A DNA stretch of 64,000 nucleotides from Littorina saxatilis (taxonomy: Eukaryota; Mollusca; Gastropoda; Littorinimorpha; Littorinidae). Shown piece after piece: positions 1 to 13,060 of the stretch. Where the stretch lies: NCBI RefSeq assembly GCF_037325665.1, contig NC_090251.1, forward strand, positions 16,425,972 to 16,489,971, in the 5' to 3' direction. A program made the translations under genes and the position numbers. Positions within the stretch are counted from its first letter, which is position 1; each line of letters opens with the position of its first letter. The notes under the pieces are model-generated. The model was not told where the DNA came from, ran no database searches, and saw nothing but the letters and a program-made list of their open reading frames with translations.

Positions 1-527
1 CACGCACACACCCGTACGCACACGCAGTTTGAGGTACCGACTCGCCGCCTCCCATCTCGCCGCCGCTTTGTAGTCGCCGACTTTACGGTCTACTTGCTTT
101 CAAACTGTCAAGGGTGCCATCTCGCCACCCCAAGCAGTGCCATCTCGCCCCCGTGTATTTCATGCGGTAAATTTGACACTTTCTCGTGCAAACAGATTAT
201 ACAAAATAACACGTTTACCTGAGTTTGTCCTGAGTTTACCGTCTCCTATGCGAAGAAGTTTCTCGTGCAAAACAGGTTTAAACAATTGACACGTTTACCT
301 GAGTTTGTCCTGAGTTTACCTAATTTCTGTTCTTTAAAAGTGACTTCACAACCATGGCTCTCCGGGTTGCGACCACTAGTCGGGGAGGAAAATGCATGTA
401 ACCTTTTGTGGCAAATGCAGTCACAGTATGTCTGTGTATATGTGTGTGGCAACGTCATAAACTGGCAAAGCCATGAACTGTTTTTGTTCTGTAATAAATT
501 GTGTGCGTGAGTGTGTGTGTGTATGTG

Positions 528-840
528 TATTTTATTTATTTTATTTATTTACGAGGATTTATATCGCGCACGTATCTCACCACACAAGGCGACTCAAGGC
601 GCATGTTACCTATTAATGCCGTGTGAGATGGAATTTTTTACACAATATATCACGCATTCACATTGGCCAGTAGATCGATTGCCTTCAGGCGCTGCATCCA
701 CCTTTCACGGCCTATTATTCCAAGTCACATGGTTATTTTGGTGGACATTTTTATCTACGCCTAAACAATTTTGCCAGGAAAGACCCTTTTGTCAATCGTG
801 GGATCTTTAACGTGCACACCCCAATGAAGTGTACACGAAG

Positions 841-871
<31 letters not shown>

Positions 872-1000
872 TAGCACTTGAACCCACCACCTAGGTTAGG
901 AAAGGGGGGAGAAAATTGCTAACGCCCTGACGTGGCCAGGGTCGAACTCGCAACCTCTCGCTTCCTAGCGCAAGTGCGTTACCACTCGGCCACCCAGACC
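528..1000 (-). mobile_element. tRNA-headed SINE, family A, near complete
   Basis: On the - strand a tRNA-like head carries an A box (TGGCCGAGTGG) and a B box (GAGTTCGACCC). It is followed by a body ending in GCGCGATATAAATCCTCGT and an (AAAT)-type tail near 528-550. The same body recurs at 43783-44217 and 62387-62722, which defines a family. The head is tRNA-derived but embedded in the SINE, so it is not a functional tRNA gene. Antisense to the body lies a recurring spurious open frame of about 60-100 codons; it is a by-product of the SINE. Confidence 0.85.
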
Positions 1001-1005
1001 ATGTA

Positions 1006-1013
<8 letters not shown>

Positions 1014-1062
<49 letters not shown>
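1014..1062. repeat. (GT)n microsatellite
   Basis: About 24 uninterrupted GT dinucleotides directly abut the tRNA head of the neighbouring SINE. Confidence 0.95.
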
Positions 1063-1066
<4 letters not shown>

Positions 1067-1789
1067 TGGCGGCGAGGTGGGAAGCGGCGAATCGCCTCTC
1101 TTGCAAAACTCAAGATGATTGGCAACGAGATGGCAAGCGGCGAGATGGGAAGCGGCGAATGGGGACGTCACCGTTTGAGGTCGTGTGTACATCGGTTGTA
1201 CCCACACATACCATTCAACTCCGTCAATATAATAAATAAATCAAAAGCTCCTCTAAAATGACAAACAGTACCACTTATCTGCCTTCTGAGATCTAGTCAA
1301 TAGTCATGGCTCATCATCATGGCCAGGACAGTGAAAGGTCTCCAAATAGGAATGTGATTCATGTACACAGTACAGTGCCTTTCATTTTGTTGTTGTAATA
1401 TACTTTTCAAAAGCTCAGAACCTCGAGAGCAGTAAGTATAATCTTATGGAGATTAATTACTTTGAAAATGTATCATTCATCGCTGAATTTAAACAAAATG
1501 ATGTGGATACGATGGTTAAACATCAGTGTCCTTTGCCACACAATATTTAGGACGAACTGACGATCATGCTGACACATGTTTTTAAAACCAAAACTATACG
1601 ACGGTTTTCTTATCGTAACATGATCCATAATATGATTCTTAATAGGAAATTTACTGGTTGATTTATTTACCTGTATAAATCCCCAAGTGTTAAGTAAGAG
1701 TTATTCTTCGTTTTACATTAATGGGGTAAGAAATTCCAGTAAACCCAGCATTCCGTATGATTTGTTACAGGTTCACAGCCACTGACTCA

Positions 1790-2803
1790 ATGGCCATTTT
1801 CGTGTTCGGGTGTCTGTTGGCTTCGTGCCTGATCACTTCAGGTTTGGGCGACGGTGAATCTCCGCTTAAACCGAATATTTATGAGACAGTTGATGTTACA
1901 GTTTCCTGCGATCTGTCGGCCTTTCTTCGTCAGTTTCCGCACAAAAAAGATGATAACATTCTAATGAGGAGTGTCCAAGTGGTTCGCTATGCGGGGGAGA
2001 AAGAGCATATTTTAGCAACACTGGACACGGAAAATCAAAGATGGCCCTCTGAGTTTCTGAAGTCTTTGGGCACTTTTTTCACACTCAGTGCGGGCGTTGT
2101 CAGAGGTTCTCTTGAAAAGACATGGCTTACTCTTACCTTCGAAGAAAAAAGTACAAGTTCAAAGGGAGATATATCCTATCATTGTAAAGTTGCCTTTGAC
2201 GGCACAAGCGTGCCAGACGAAGATCACAGCGGCAGAGGAAAACACACCGAATACTGGAATTCCGAGACCGTTCCTTTCGCAACAGGAAACACAGTCACTC
2301 AACGCCCTGGAATACACGTGACCGTTAGCAACGGTCTCACAGTTGAATGCATGATCAGATCACAACACGACCATTCCATGGAAGACCATACCTTCATTGG
2401 ACGCCGTTTGAAGGCAGATGGAGAAAGCGCTACCGAGGATCTTTGCAAAGGCAGCAACTTGTCACGACTGAAATGCAATTTTACTGAGGTCAAGGTCGGC
2501 GGTGGCATGTTCGTTATTAGACAGGCTCACCTGTTTAACATTTCCTGTCAAGACGACGGAGCTTACACCTGTACAACAACACACACTGAGCCACTATCTT
2601 CAGCCCGAGAAATCCTGTTTCCTCACTGTTCTACCGCAGCACTCACGAAGAGTTACTGGTATCGGATGGTTTACAGAAAGGTAGCAACCAGCACCGATCT
2701 AGCAGTCGCAGTCATATGTTTCTTCATATTGTTTGCATCTATTGTTGTCACAGTATATTTGTGCATACCAAACGGAGCGTCAACCAGGGGAAAAAATGAA
2801 TAG
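1790..2803 (+). CDS. Two-Ig-domain type I membrane protein, paralog 1
   Basis: 337 residues. I start at the ATG at 1790, not the in-frame ATG at 1757, because a splice acceptor (TTGTTACAG) ends at 1770 between them and because residues 1-20 from 1790 form a clean signal peptide. Domain 1 (about 28-165) has the cysteine pair Cys40 (VSCDLS) and Cys132 (YHCKV). Domain 2 (about 172-275) has Cys187 and Cys261, the latter in the immunoglobulin hallmark DDGAYTC, plus extra cysteines at 219, 229 and 253. N-glycosylation sequons lie at 223, 230 and 250. A membrane span covers about 301-325, followed by a tail of only about 12 residues with no evident signalling motif. The layout matches the genes at 20046 and 34494. 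A surface recognition or adhesion role is inferred from domain layout only; I do not recognise the family. A candidate poly(A) signal (AATAAA, 2997-3002) lies within a downstream repeat. Confidence 0.85.
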   Translation: MAIFVFGCLLASCLITSGLGDGESPLKPNIYETVDVTVSCDLSAFLRQFPHKKDDNILMRSVQVVRYAGEKEHILATLDTENQRWPSEFLKSLGTFFTLSAGVVRGSLEKTWLTLTFEEKSTSSKGDISYHCKVAFDGTSVPDEDHSGRGKHTEYWNSETVPFATGNTVTQRPGIHVTVSNGLTVECMIRSQHDHSMEDHTFIGRRLKADGESATEDLCKGSNLSRLKCNFTEVKVGGGMFVIRQAHLFNISCQDDGAYTCTTTHTEPLSSAREILFPHCSTAALTKSYWYRMVYRKVATSTDLAVAVICFFILFASIVVTVYLCIPNGASTRGKNE

Positions 2804-2882
2804 TCCCAGTAAATTGATAGTGGACGTCATATCATGTGACCGTGCGCTCTGACTACAGGTCAGTTGGTGTGGCCGGCTCGAT

Positions 2883-3248
2883 TGGCCGGTAAGGCCAAAA
2901 AAAAATTGTCTGTTTCTGGTAACATGGCTAAAAAAAATAGGGTCGGTAGGTAGGGATTTTTTTTATTCTTTTTTTTTTATACCCCAAATGTAGACCAATA
3001 AAACTAACTTTAAAAATCGCGCAAAGAGACTGGATTCACTATACATAGAGACAAGACACTCAACACATTTACAAATCGTCAGCGGACTTTCGTTTTCACA
3101 CGTTTTTGTTGTTCATTTTCTCACCCTGTCCTTTACCACCAAAAAATAAATAAAAATTTTTGAGTTTGGAAAAAAAAAGTTTAGGGTCGGCGCCGAAATT
3201 TAGGGTCGGTCGGGTGACCAGAAAGAGACAATTTTTTTTTGTTGGCCT
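2883..3248. mobile_element. Inverted-repeat element, T-rich, family I copy 1
   Basis: The ends carry inverted GGCC..AAAAAATTGTCT and AGACAATTTTTTTTGTTGGCC. Just inside are repeated phrases such as ATAGGGTCGGTAGGTAGGG and TAGGGTCGGTCGGGTG. Related units lie at 36174-36470 and 47758-48040. It looks like a short non-autonomous DNA element. It sits about 80 bases past the stop of the first membrane-protein gene and may supply that gene's 3' UTR and poly(A) signal. Confidence 0.6.
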
Positions 3249-3254
3249 AAGCGC

Positions 3255-3830
3255 CTTAATAGTTGAGGTAAGAGATCACAACATTTTAGGAGTATTTATC
3301 GATCATATTTTGTCTTGGGCCCATCATGTTCGGTCGTTGTGTAAAACCATGTTGAGGAAAATATATCAGTTGAACAGAATCAAACACTTTCTCGATCAGC
3401 ACACGAGGTTATTATTTTTTAACGTATATATATACAAACCATCACGGATTATTGTTCGACCATCTGAGACTCTCTGTCAGTGATAATATTTTAAAACCAT
3501 TGTATAGGTTACGAGCGCTGAAACTAATTTTATTGAGACAATCAAGTCTCGTACTGATTTGACGATTATGAGAAACTTAAGATTCTGCCACTAAGAGAAA
3601 GATTTAAAATGAGTAAAGGCTTGCTCCTTCACAAAATCCTTTCCGGCCGTGCACCACGTGTTTTCATGACAAAATTTCAAGCCAAACCAAACCGAAGAGT
3701 GACAAATGTCCAAGGAAGTCAAGTTTAACTTATTCTGGCATCGTCCTGTGAAATTCTCTCCCTGAAAATGTTCGAGTCCCAATACTTCAACAACAACAGA
3801 AATTCATTGTATAGGTTAATGTCATATTAC
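3255..3830 (+). pseudogene. Decayed LINE ORF2 C-terminal remnant
   Basis: The translation from about 3274 contains the LINE sequence HNILGVFIDHILSW followed by LNRIKHFLDQHTRLLFFN, the region just after the catalytic core of Jockey/CR1-type reverse transcriptases. Downstream, a second frame reads LPLRERFKMSKGLLLHKIL, typical of LINE C-termini. Stops and frame changes separate these parts, and the catalytic YxDD region is absent. This is an old, heavily damaged, 5'-truncated insertion. The exact ends are uncertain. Confidence 0.65.
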
Positions 3831-3998
3831 GAAAAGTCACAGTGATTGAATACTTCGTTTTAGAGTTATGTTCATATTTGTCCATAGCAGCAGTGTTTCA
3901 TTATATAACAACTCTAATTATATAACAAGTTTTGATTACATATTTGCTCAGTCAAGCTTGTATGGTCAGTAATTTTCCAGTCCTGACATGATGTTTAC

Positions 3999-4445
3999 AC
4001 GCCGTATAAACGGTTGCGTCGACTGAAAGCCGCGGGATCGGTTGCATCGACTAAAAGCCGCGGGATCAGGACACGCGAGGTGAGTTTCTCTACAAAATTA
4101 CAAATCTCTTCTCTTAATTAGTAGATTATCATATAACTTTTGTTTACACTTTGAACTTAGGTATTGTAGCATCACATCATCGATTTTTTCATTGATTCCA
4201 TTTACGTGGGAATGTTGAGCTGTGATTATTTACACTTGTTCAAGCAAATTTGTGTACATTTTGACTTTCAACCTTCACCACCAAAAATCAAGCTTTCGGA
4301 CAAAGCTACAGACAATTAAGATGTAATAAATGATTATTTATTGGCCATTGGGTTAAATTGTATTAGCTAATGTTACATGGTTACTTCATATTTTACGGAT
4401 ATGTAAAGACACCAGACAGTTTGACGGTTGCACACCATGGAAGAG
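3999..4445 (+). repeat. Dispersed repeat family P, unoccupied copy
   Basis: The repeat begins with two tandem copies of a 29-base unit of the type CGGTTGCGTCGACTGAAAG...GCGGGATC (4010-4067). It continues through an AT-rich body including GACTTTCAACCTTCACCACC. The same sequence lies inverted at 9890-11315, where a 958-bp element interrupts it. Here the junction CACGTAAATG (its complement lies near 4201) is intact, so this copy preserves the empty target site. Similarity fades beyond about 4445 into CA/TG-rich sequence with repeated GGTTGYRCACCATGG phrases. Confidence 0.8.
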
Positions 4446-4699
4446 CATGGTTGCACGTCGCGACAATATTTGATTGCGAGCGGTTGTGCACCATGGGACA
4501 TTGTCCTTCTAAATGTGCCAGTAATATCAAGTTATATTAGGTGAATGTCTCAGCTCTTGTTTTGTTATGTTTTTATAGCCCCCCACCACCTTTAATGCCG
4601 ATGTTTTGTGCTTTTTGTACGATCCGATAACTCCAAATGTTGCTTCTCTGCAACCCCCACCGATCCCGGCAAAGAGGGGCCGGATCCGCCCCTGGAGAG

Positions 4700-4759
<60 letters not shown>

Positions 4760-5049
4760 GTAAGACATTTTATTACATAAACAAAGTTCATTGCAAGGGG
4801 AGGCTATGGGGATGAGGGTCTACAAGTTAGTATACATAAGAAATTGCAAACATATTAAATGATTAGAAAACAACCTTATATACAAGCCTGAACACAATCA
4901 TTATCATTCTTGCCTTTTCGTGTGCACGTAGCACGTGATCATCTTAACAAGACCACCGAGGTGAAAATAAAACTGTAACAATAAAAACAACGTTGACCCA
5001 AAAAATGAAAATAGCTATAATATACACACTTAAGTAAAATCAAATAATG
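4446..5049. other. Intergenic stretch with (GA)n run
   Basis: No gene is seen. The only notable feature is a (GA)n run of about 55 bases at 4703-4758; the remainder is AT-rich single-copy-looking DNA. Confidence 0.6.
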
Positions 5050-5051
5050 TA

Positions 5052-5738
5052 CCGTATTTGACGGATTACAAGACGCACCGTTTTCTAAGCCGCACCCCCA
5101 ACTTTTAACAAAAAAATTGGGACGAGCCACGTATAGGCTGCGTCACTATATTAGCCACCGTCGAAAAAAATATAATCAGATTGTGTCAATCAATCAAAAC
5201 AACCAGGCAAACGAAACTACGGTATTTGGCAAAATCGGCTCCGAGAATAAACAAGTGAAACAAAGAAGAAAAGTGAAAAAGTTTGAAAAAAATATCACAC
5301 GCACAATTTGTAACCAACACACACATGTAGTCCCGCCCGGAATAAGCTTTTTTGGGATGATTTACGACTTTTACGCACATTTCGAGCAGACGAAAACACA
5401 ACATGGCGGCTCTCGCTCCTCCAACTATTGCGAGACACACAAAAACGAAATCTCGCGCGCGCGAGATCCTGATACATCCGGTGTTTCTCTGTACGCTATC
5501 TTGTCACAACGACTTGTTGACAAACGAAGATTCGCGAAAGAAAGAGAAAAGCGCCGAGTCTTGAGTAGAGAGCTAATAAAGTACCGGTAATCGCTAATCG
5601 AGTGAAATGAAAATCCACGGCGACTTCATTAGGTGAATGCTATTCAAGTTTAGGTAACGTTTTAGCCGCATCTTTTTATAAGCCGCAATGCAATTTTTTT
5701 TGGAAAAAAAGTCGCGGCTTGTAGTCCGTCAAATACGG
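5052..5738. mobile_element. TIR element with CCGTATTTGACGG ends
   Basis: The left end CCGTATTTGACGGATTACAA and the right end, read on the opposite strand, CCGTATTTGACGGACTACAA, are near-identical inverted repeats flanked by TA (5050-5051 and 5739-5740). The 687-bp interior has related phrases on both arms (AAGMCGCACC / AAGCCGC). An open frame of 157 codons across the interior has no recognisable domain. The element is best read as a non-autonomous DNA transposon with a TA duplication. Confidence 0.85.
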
Positions 5739-6115
5739 TACATGCATTAAACAGCCAATATTCTTTGACATTTATGCTAAATTCAAGCACATTTATTGAA
5801 ATTCAGATCAAAATCTAAAATCATGCACATTCGTAATTCACTGGGACACCAACTATGCGTTACGCTACTCTGTTTTCACGTCAATCGCAATCAAAAAGGT
5901 ATACAGATAATACCAGCACGTACGGATATAAACAAAATTAAGAACATTATACCGATCATTAATGTATTCGCACAGTCGCTTTTCGTACACACACACAAAA
6001 ATAGGCACATTATACCAATAAGAATATATTTACTTTATATTATGATTATGTCATCAAAAGTCAAACACTCGTTATAGGAAGTGAGACAGGTCTAGAACCG
6101 AACGTTCATCGTCCA

Positions 6116-6478
<363 letters not shown>

Positions 6479-6564
6479 ATTGATTGATTAAACTTTATTA
6501 CAGAAGGATGGAGATTTTAGGCATTGCCTAGTCTTACAATCTGTCCTTGCAAACAAAGACAAGA

Positions 6565-6567
<3 letters not shown>

Positions 6568-6603
<36 letters not shown>

Positions 6604-6644
6604 ACCCTCGAGAGAGAGAGCACCCTCGAGAGAGAGAGCACCCT

Positions 6645-6718
<74 letters not shown>
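6568..6718. repeat. (GA)n array with CACCCTCGAG interruptions
   Basis: GA tracts with three evenly spaced AGCACCCTCGAGAGAGAG units at 6601-6645, then about 70 bases of pure GA. The interruption is a close relative of the one in the 6119-6478 array, which suggests the two arrays came from one duplicated locus. Confidence 0.9.
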
Positions 6719-6720
<2 letters not shown>

Positions 6721-6880
6721 ATAACAGTCATTAACATCAAGATAGGCAGCACGTAACACCCCCCACTCCGATCCCCCGTTGCTAACACAGTCAGCATTAC
6801 TGATCGATGCTGAACAAATTTGCAATGACGCAAAAGAAAGATGACGCACCTACAATGACATTACATAATCAGATAAACAA

Positions 6881-6913
<33 letters not shown>

Positions 6914-7064
6914 AAGCGCGCGAATTCTTCCTCTCATGTCTTCTCACGTCTTGACCTTAGACCAATTAAAAAGAAAAGAAAAAAGGGAAACAGAGTGATT
7001 ATACCCTTGCAATATCTGTAGATTAGAAAGTGGACAAGCCCGGCCCGTTATAAGTAGGTAGACT

Positions 7065-8142
<1,078 letters not shown>

Positions 8143-8218
8143 GTAGTTTATTTTGTATTTCCTGATTTCAATGCCATTTGACATGCACCGTTCAATGACC
8201 GTGTTCACTGTGGATATA

Positions 8219-9159
8219 GGGGAAGGGCTCCTAATATGGACCGGCTCCTAATATGGACCACCTCCTGTTCTGACAAACTAACGGCGCTAGAGCGCTCAAA
8301 AAAGTTTTATTCGCTGTATTCACCCTCTCTGGATAACTTGCACATGTCAAAACAGTTGCAGAATCACAAATCTCAAAACCGTTAGGCTTTTTCTCTTTTT
8401 TTCACTTTTGGCAGCGTTCACTCTAAATTTGCCGTCTAAAACGGACTCGTTTCTGTCCACAGCCAAAGCTTTTATCACACAAAAATTGCTTTTTATGACA
8501 GCTAAGACCGCATTTGTTGCATTTTAGCAGTGTTGACCCCGAGTTTCTACTGCAAACAAAAAATAATAGCAAAATCTCAAAGTATGTGCGAGTCCCCTAA
8601 TATGGACCACCTTCAACAAATCGAAGAAAATAAAAGCTAAAGGCTATTTTTATTAATTCATTAAGAAGCTTGCTGGAAATAACCTATAACTAGCCCTCGA
8701 GATTTAACAAAAATATAACAAAAAGTCTTCTTTTCGTGGAAGTTGATAATTTCACTTATTTTCACTCTGTTTTTGATAAGCTTCTTTAGTTTTCTGGTGT
8801 GCTTCAAATAATGCTCTCATCAACCCGAAACAGATAAATCTAGAGCATATTTTAATTAGGCTGACTTGTACACTAAGTTGTTTCATGTTATTTTGAAATA
8901 TAGGGGGCTTTTTACAGTGATTCGTGAAGGCCGCTTCACTGGTCCATATTAGGCGCCCAGGCTCCTAATATGGACACTTTGTGATTTTTTCTGTATTTAA
9001 TTTTTGCTGAATGTCTATCAAAGCTATTTCACTCTAATTAGGCCTGACGGTTAACCTAAGAGAGAAGGTCTACCAAACACAAAATGAAACTTCTTCGCAA
9101 TAAAACAAGCTAGTTATCAGCATGAAACAAAAAGTGGTCCATATTAGGGGCCCTTCCCC
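8219..9159. mobile_element. TA-flanked TIR element with TAATATGGACC motif array
   Basis: The ends are GGGGAAGGGCTCC and GGGCCCTTCCCC inverted, flanked by TA (8217-8218 and 9160-9161); length 941 bp. The 15-base motif CTCCTAATATGGACC or its complement occurs six times: 8228-8242, 8245-8259, 8594-8608, 8941-8955, 8962-8976 and 9136-9150. The copies cluster near the ends with one in the middle. No transposase frame is present. The terminal bases match the element at 10151-11108, although the internal motif differs. Confidence 0.85.
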
Positions 9160-9511
9160 TAATAAGGGAGTAGGGAAGAGTTTAAATGGGTATCCCTCTG
9201 CTACTGTCTTTGAAATTACTTCGAAGTCTTTTGAACAATATCTGAATACCCCGGCTTTATCGTCAAGCCGAAGAATGCGAAGCTTCACATTTTCAGTGTG
9301 GTGTAATGATAAAGCATGATCGATAGCGGTGATGAATTCTTCACATTTTTCGGAACATCCATGGTTTATGCTGTGGACAGGTGATTTCAGGGGCCGGACT
9401 TAAACTGCCATAGAAAATTAGAAATATCAGAGTGCGAGTACCATCCTTAAAAAAGTGCGTGTCTCCATGAAACTGTTGGGACTGTACACTATTTGGGTGA
9501 AACCACCTGTA

Positions 9512-9801
9512 CAGTGGCCGGCAAAAGTATTGCACCACATAGAAAGAGAGGAAAGGTCTAACAATGTAGACACATTTCAAACGGTCTTTTTAATACAATC
9601 AAGTATACTACACTCATGAATTTTTAACATAGTAAAGACGAAAGTCCCCTCTTTCTTGTGATATCAAATCTGTTAGCAAATGAAGAGTTCTTACATATGT
9701 AATTAGGACCGTTAAAATGTGAGGTAATTTCCCGATTCGTTCAAAGCAATTTTAGTAATTTCCGTTCTTCCCATTAGGTGCGATACTTTTGCTGGCCACT
9801 G
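9512..9801. mobile_element. Tc1/mariner-type MITE, 290 bp
   Basis: The left end CAGTGGCCGGCAAAAGTAT and the right end inverted CAGTGGCCAGCAAAAGTAT continue as inverted repeats for about 25 bases. TA duplications sit at 9510-9511 and 9802-9803. The size, CAGTGG ends and TA target are the standard signature of a non-autonomous Tc1-like element. The interior is AT-rich and non-coding. Confidence 0.9.
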
Positions 9802-9889
9802 TACACCATTACATGGCATGATGTTTGTTGTACAATGTTCAGAAGCGATTTTGCAGCCTTAATGTAAACCTTTTAAACTTTCAATTTTT

Positions 9890-11315
9890 TCCACGGCGCA
9901 CAACCGATGACTACCGTGGCGCACAAACGGTCTGTACAAGGATTTTCCGTGGTGTGGTAAAATATGAAGTAACTATGTAACATTAGCTAATAAAATTTAA
10001 CCCAATGGTCAATATATAATCATTGATTACATTTTAATTGTCTGTAGCTTTGTCCGAAAGCTTGATTTTTAGTGGTGAAGGTTGAAAGTCAAAATTTACA
10101 AAAATGCGCTTGAAAAAGTGTAAATAATCACAGTTCAACATTCCCACGTAGGGGAAGGGAGGGCAAGTCGACCCCTCTAACGAATGCAGCTTATACCTCT
10201 CGTCTTTTAAAAAAAAAAATTGTTTTTGTTGTAAAACCTGGTGTGTTCTCTTTCTTGTAAGCGTTGTGTGGAATATGAACGATCCAACTGGCACGGTTTT
10301 TAAATAAAATATAAAAGAAAAAAATCCCGAAGCATGGACGACTTGCCCTCCATGGAGGGCAACTCGTCCATGGGGGGCGGGTAATTCGTCCAGGTGGAAA
10401 AGGTTGTTCATATTACCCAATAGCATCACCTCGACATATGAAATTGACTGAAGTAACTTTTCTGTGTCAGTTTTGTTAATCGGAAGTGAGAATGACGTCA
10501 TAATGTCTTGAGTCGGCCTACGTCAGAAGTCGATCGACGTCTTGGCTATGCAGGGAGGGTGAGTATTTGAAGGGATAGATGTTCAAACATCTATACTTAT
10601 TAGTTGCTCTGGTTCAAAGCGAAGCAAATGGGAAAATATATTTACAAATTGGACTTGTAATTGATTTGTGTCGCCCATTTCAGGTTGCGTGAACGTGAAA
10701 TAGTTTAATAGGCCTACTACTAGGGGGGGACGAATTACCCGATCATGGTACTCGCTGAACATTGCTATTTACCATTGTTCCTGGGATAGCCTGAGATCTA
10801 TAACTTTCGACTAGTTGTTATGAAAGCCAAAGCTTTTTTGCAGATCTGGTGCATTTTACGAATCAGCGGCTCCCATGCACTGACTGGTTTTTTTTTCGTG
10901 CAACAATTTTAGAGTGGAAACCATCAAAATTGACAAAGACTTACCGCTTTGCTGGGCCCGTTTTTTTCGACATTTTTTTTTTCTTTAACTGATTCAGGTT
11001 GGCTAACTCTGGCTTATGAAATCGATGATAATCACCCCTGCAGTGTCATGTTCTCAAAATCGAGGGGGGACGACATACCCGAGGGGGTCGACTTGCCCTC
11101 CCTTCCCCTAAATGCAATCAATGAAAAAAATCGATGATGTGATGCTACAACACCTAAGTTCAAAGTGTAAACAAAAGTTATGTGATAATCTACTCATTAA
11201 GAGAAGAGATTTGTAATTTTGTGGAGAAACTCACCTCGCGTGTCCTGATCCCGCGGCTTTTAGTCGATGCAACCGATCCCGCGGCTTTCAGTCGACGCAA
11301 CCGTTTATACGGCGT
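9890..11315 (-). repeat. Dispersed repeat family P, occupied copy
   Basis: This is the inverted counterpart of 3999-4445, ending at 11315 with the same duplicated unit containing GCGGCTTTCAGTCGACGCAA. It is interrupted at 10151-11108 by a TA-flanked element, so the true repeat length is about 470 bp. Comparing the two copies gives the pre-insertion sequence directly. Confidence 0.85.
10151..11108. mobile_element. TA-flanked TIR element with GGWCGANNTRCCC array
   Basis: The 958-bp element has inverted ends GGGGAAGGGAGGGCAAGTCG and its complement, with TA at 10149-10150 and 11109-11110. The 13-base motif GGWCGANNTRCCC occurs seven times in either orientation: 10161-10173, 10336-10348, 10357-10369, 10379-10391, 10728-10740, 11068-11080 and 11086-11098. 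It sits inside a copy of repeat family P whose empty version is at 3999-4445, which proves insertion with TA duplication. The remaining interior is AT-rich with no transposase, so it is non-autonomous. Confidence 0.9.
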
Positions 11316-12857
11316 GGTTTAGTATTCGTGTAAAGCCTGTTATGTACATATTCCTATGATTTTTGTTTTTGTTTTTGTGTGAACGTCCGTGTATATATGT
11401 GATTAGAGTAGTCCATCTTTTTGCGAGGGCTGGATGAAAAAAATCTCGTTTCAGTGTTATGCTTATGCCACAACCCTAGTAAAATAAAATGTGATTTAAT
11501 TTGATTTGAAGCGCATATGTGGGCAGACTGAATACTGTTTACGCAACAGTGGTTTCAAAGTGTCTTAGAGTCTGGGTGCATACACAGGCGCTAGACACTG
11601 GTTTATAGAGGAACCCCCCCCCCCCCCCCCTCGGGAATGTTTAATGTCCGAACACCCCCATGTGCACACAAGCTCACAGCGAAATTCCCAGGTAAAAAAA
11701 AAAAAAAAAAAGATACGCGTGCATCAGTTTTCGTCTCTCATCATCACATCATTATGGGGGCCAGGAGGTCCCCATTCTATACGGATGGTTTCGAGGTTGA
11801 CCATGGGCAGCGCCATTTTGTTGTGAAATACGTCATCAGTTTGTGTACACAGGAAGTTGTGACATCCGTCACCCTATGGGCAACATTGTTCATCAGTAGA
11901 AAGTTGTGAAATCCGTCACCCTATGGGAGGAGTGAAGGCAAAATTGGTCATCACTGAGTTTGTGTAACACAGGTAGTTGTGAAATACGTCACTCTATGGG
12001 AGGTGTGACGGCAAAATTGTTCAACAAAAACACCATAGGCCGAACTGTGCAGGGTTAACCGCAACAAACTCAAACCATTCATACTATTGTGCATTTGAGT
12101 GACTTATATACCAACATTTTTATGTCTTATTTTCAGCACAGGTGTAGCAAAAATCATGAACCAAAATGTTATTTATTTTCTAATTTAACATTTGTTTTAC
12201 AAATTTGACCATGGTCTTTCAAACATACAGTGACATTAAACATTGTTATGTTAAAAAAAAGAAGAAAAAGAAAAGCTTTTGTGCACAAATCAGAAAATAC
12301 ATTGTACATTTTACCTACAGGCCAAACAAGAGATCCAAGCAAGTTGCCCTGATCTAAAATTATATTTTTAGATCAATGGCAAGTTGTCAAAAACAGGCGC
12401 TTGCATTTGGATGTGTCCAATGATAGTAGGTTTGGTTGTGATCAATCAGAATAATGTAGGAATAAAAATGTATGACAGTTTGGTATGATGACATGTAATT
12501 CACATATGCTGAAATATAAAATCATACATCATATAATATTAATATGGCTGTTGCCATGACCATGAACCCCAAGAAAGGTTTAATGTTATGTAAATCAAAA
12601 TACCAAAATCAAGCACCTATTAATCTGGTCTACGGCGCGGGAAGATTGAGGCCTTCGTAAACGTTCAACGTTGGCCAATAATGATTTTAACAATGTTGTG
12701 TCGTTTTGTATTATGTTGTATTTTGTTGATCAATTGATAAATATGTCTTCCCAACATATTACAAATCAAACAGAAATAAAGTCTTAGAGAACTACAATAA
12801 TTATTGTTGCCGTCAAAACCTTGCAAGGCCTCAACCGTTCTCACGAGATCAGTTACA

Positions 12858-12941
<84 letters not shown>

Positions 12942-13018
12942 GTATGTCTTTGTCTGTGTCTCCCTCTGAGTCTCTCCGCTTCTGTCTTTATATGTTTGTC
13001 TCTGTCTATGTGTGTGTA

Positions 13019-13060
<42 letters not shown>

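Larger units (their letters stand above)
1..1756. other. Left-flank intergenic region with SINE and GT repeat
   Basis: No gene is supported. The stretch holds short cytosine-rich sequence, one tRNA-headed SINE (listed separately), a (GT)n run of about 50 bases near 1014-1062, and about 650 bases of unremarkable AT-rich sequence before the first membrane-protein gene. The untranslated first exon and promoter of that gene probably lie here, but I cannot place them. Confidence 0.6.

Noticed and set aside
511-810. Recurring frame MPCEMEFF.QYITH...FCQSWDL at 600-810, 43842-44033 and 62482-62670
   Set aside because: It is the antisense side of SINE family A and recurs because the SINE recurs. It has no signal, domain or splice support.
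901-1000. Possible tRNA gene (A and B boxes on - strand); also at 26480-26550, 49060-49125, 52670-52738 and 55450-55620
   Set aside because: All are tRNA-like heads of SINEs with matching bodies and tails, and several are flanked by target duplications. Acceptor stems do not close cleanly.
1757-1789. Upstream in-frame ATG for the first membrane-protein gene
   Set aside because: It lies before a good splice acceptor ending at 1770, and adding it would put polar residues ahead of the signal peptide.
5117-5590. 157-codon basic frame
   Set aside because: It lies wholly inside a TIR element, has no domain, and the opposite strand has equally long frames there.
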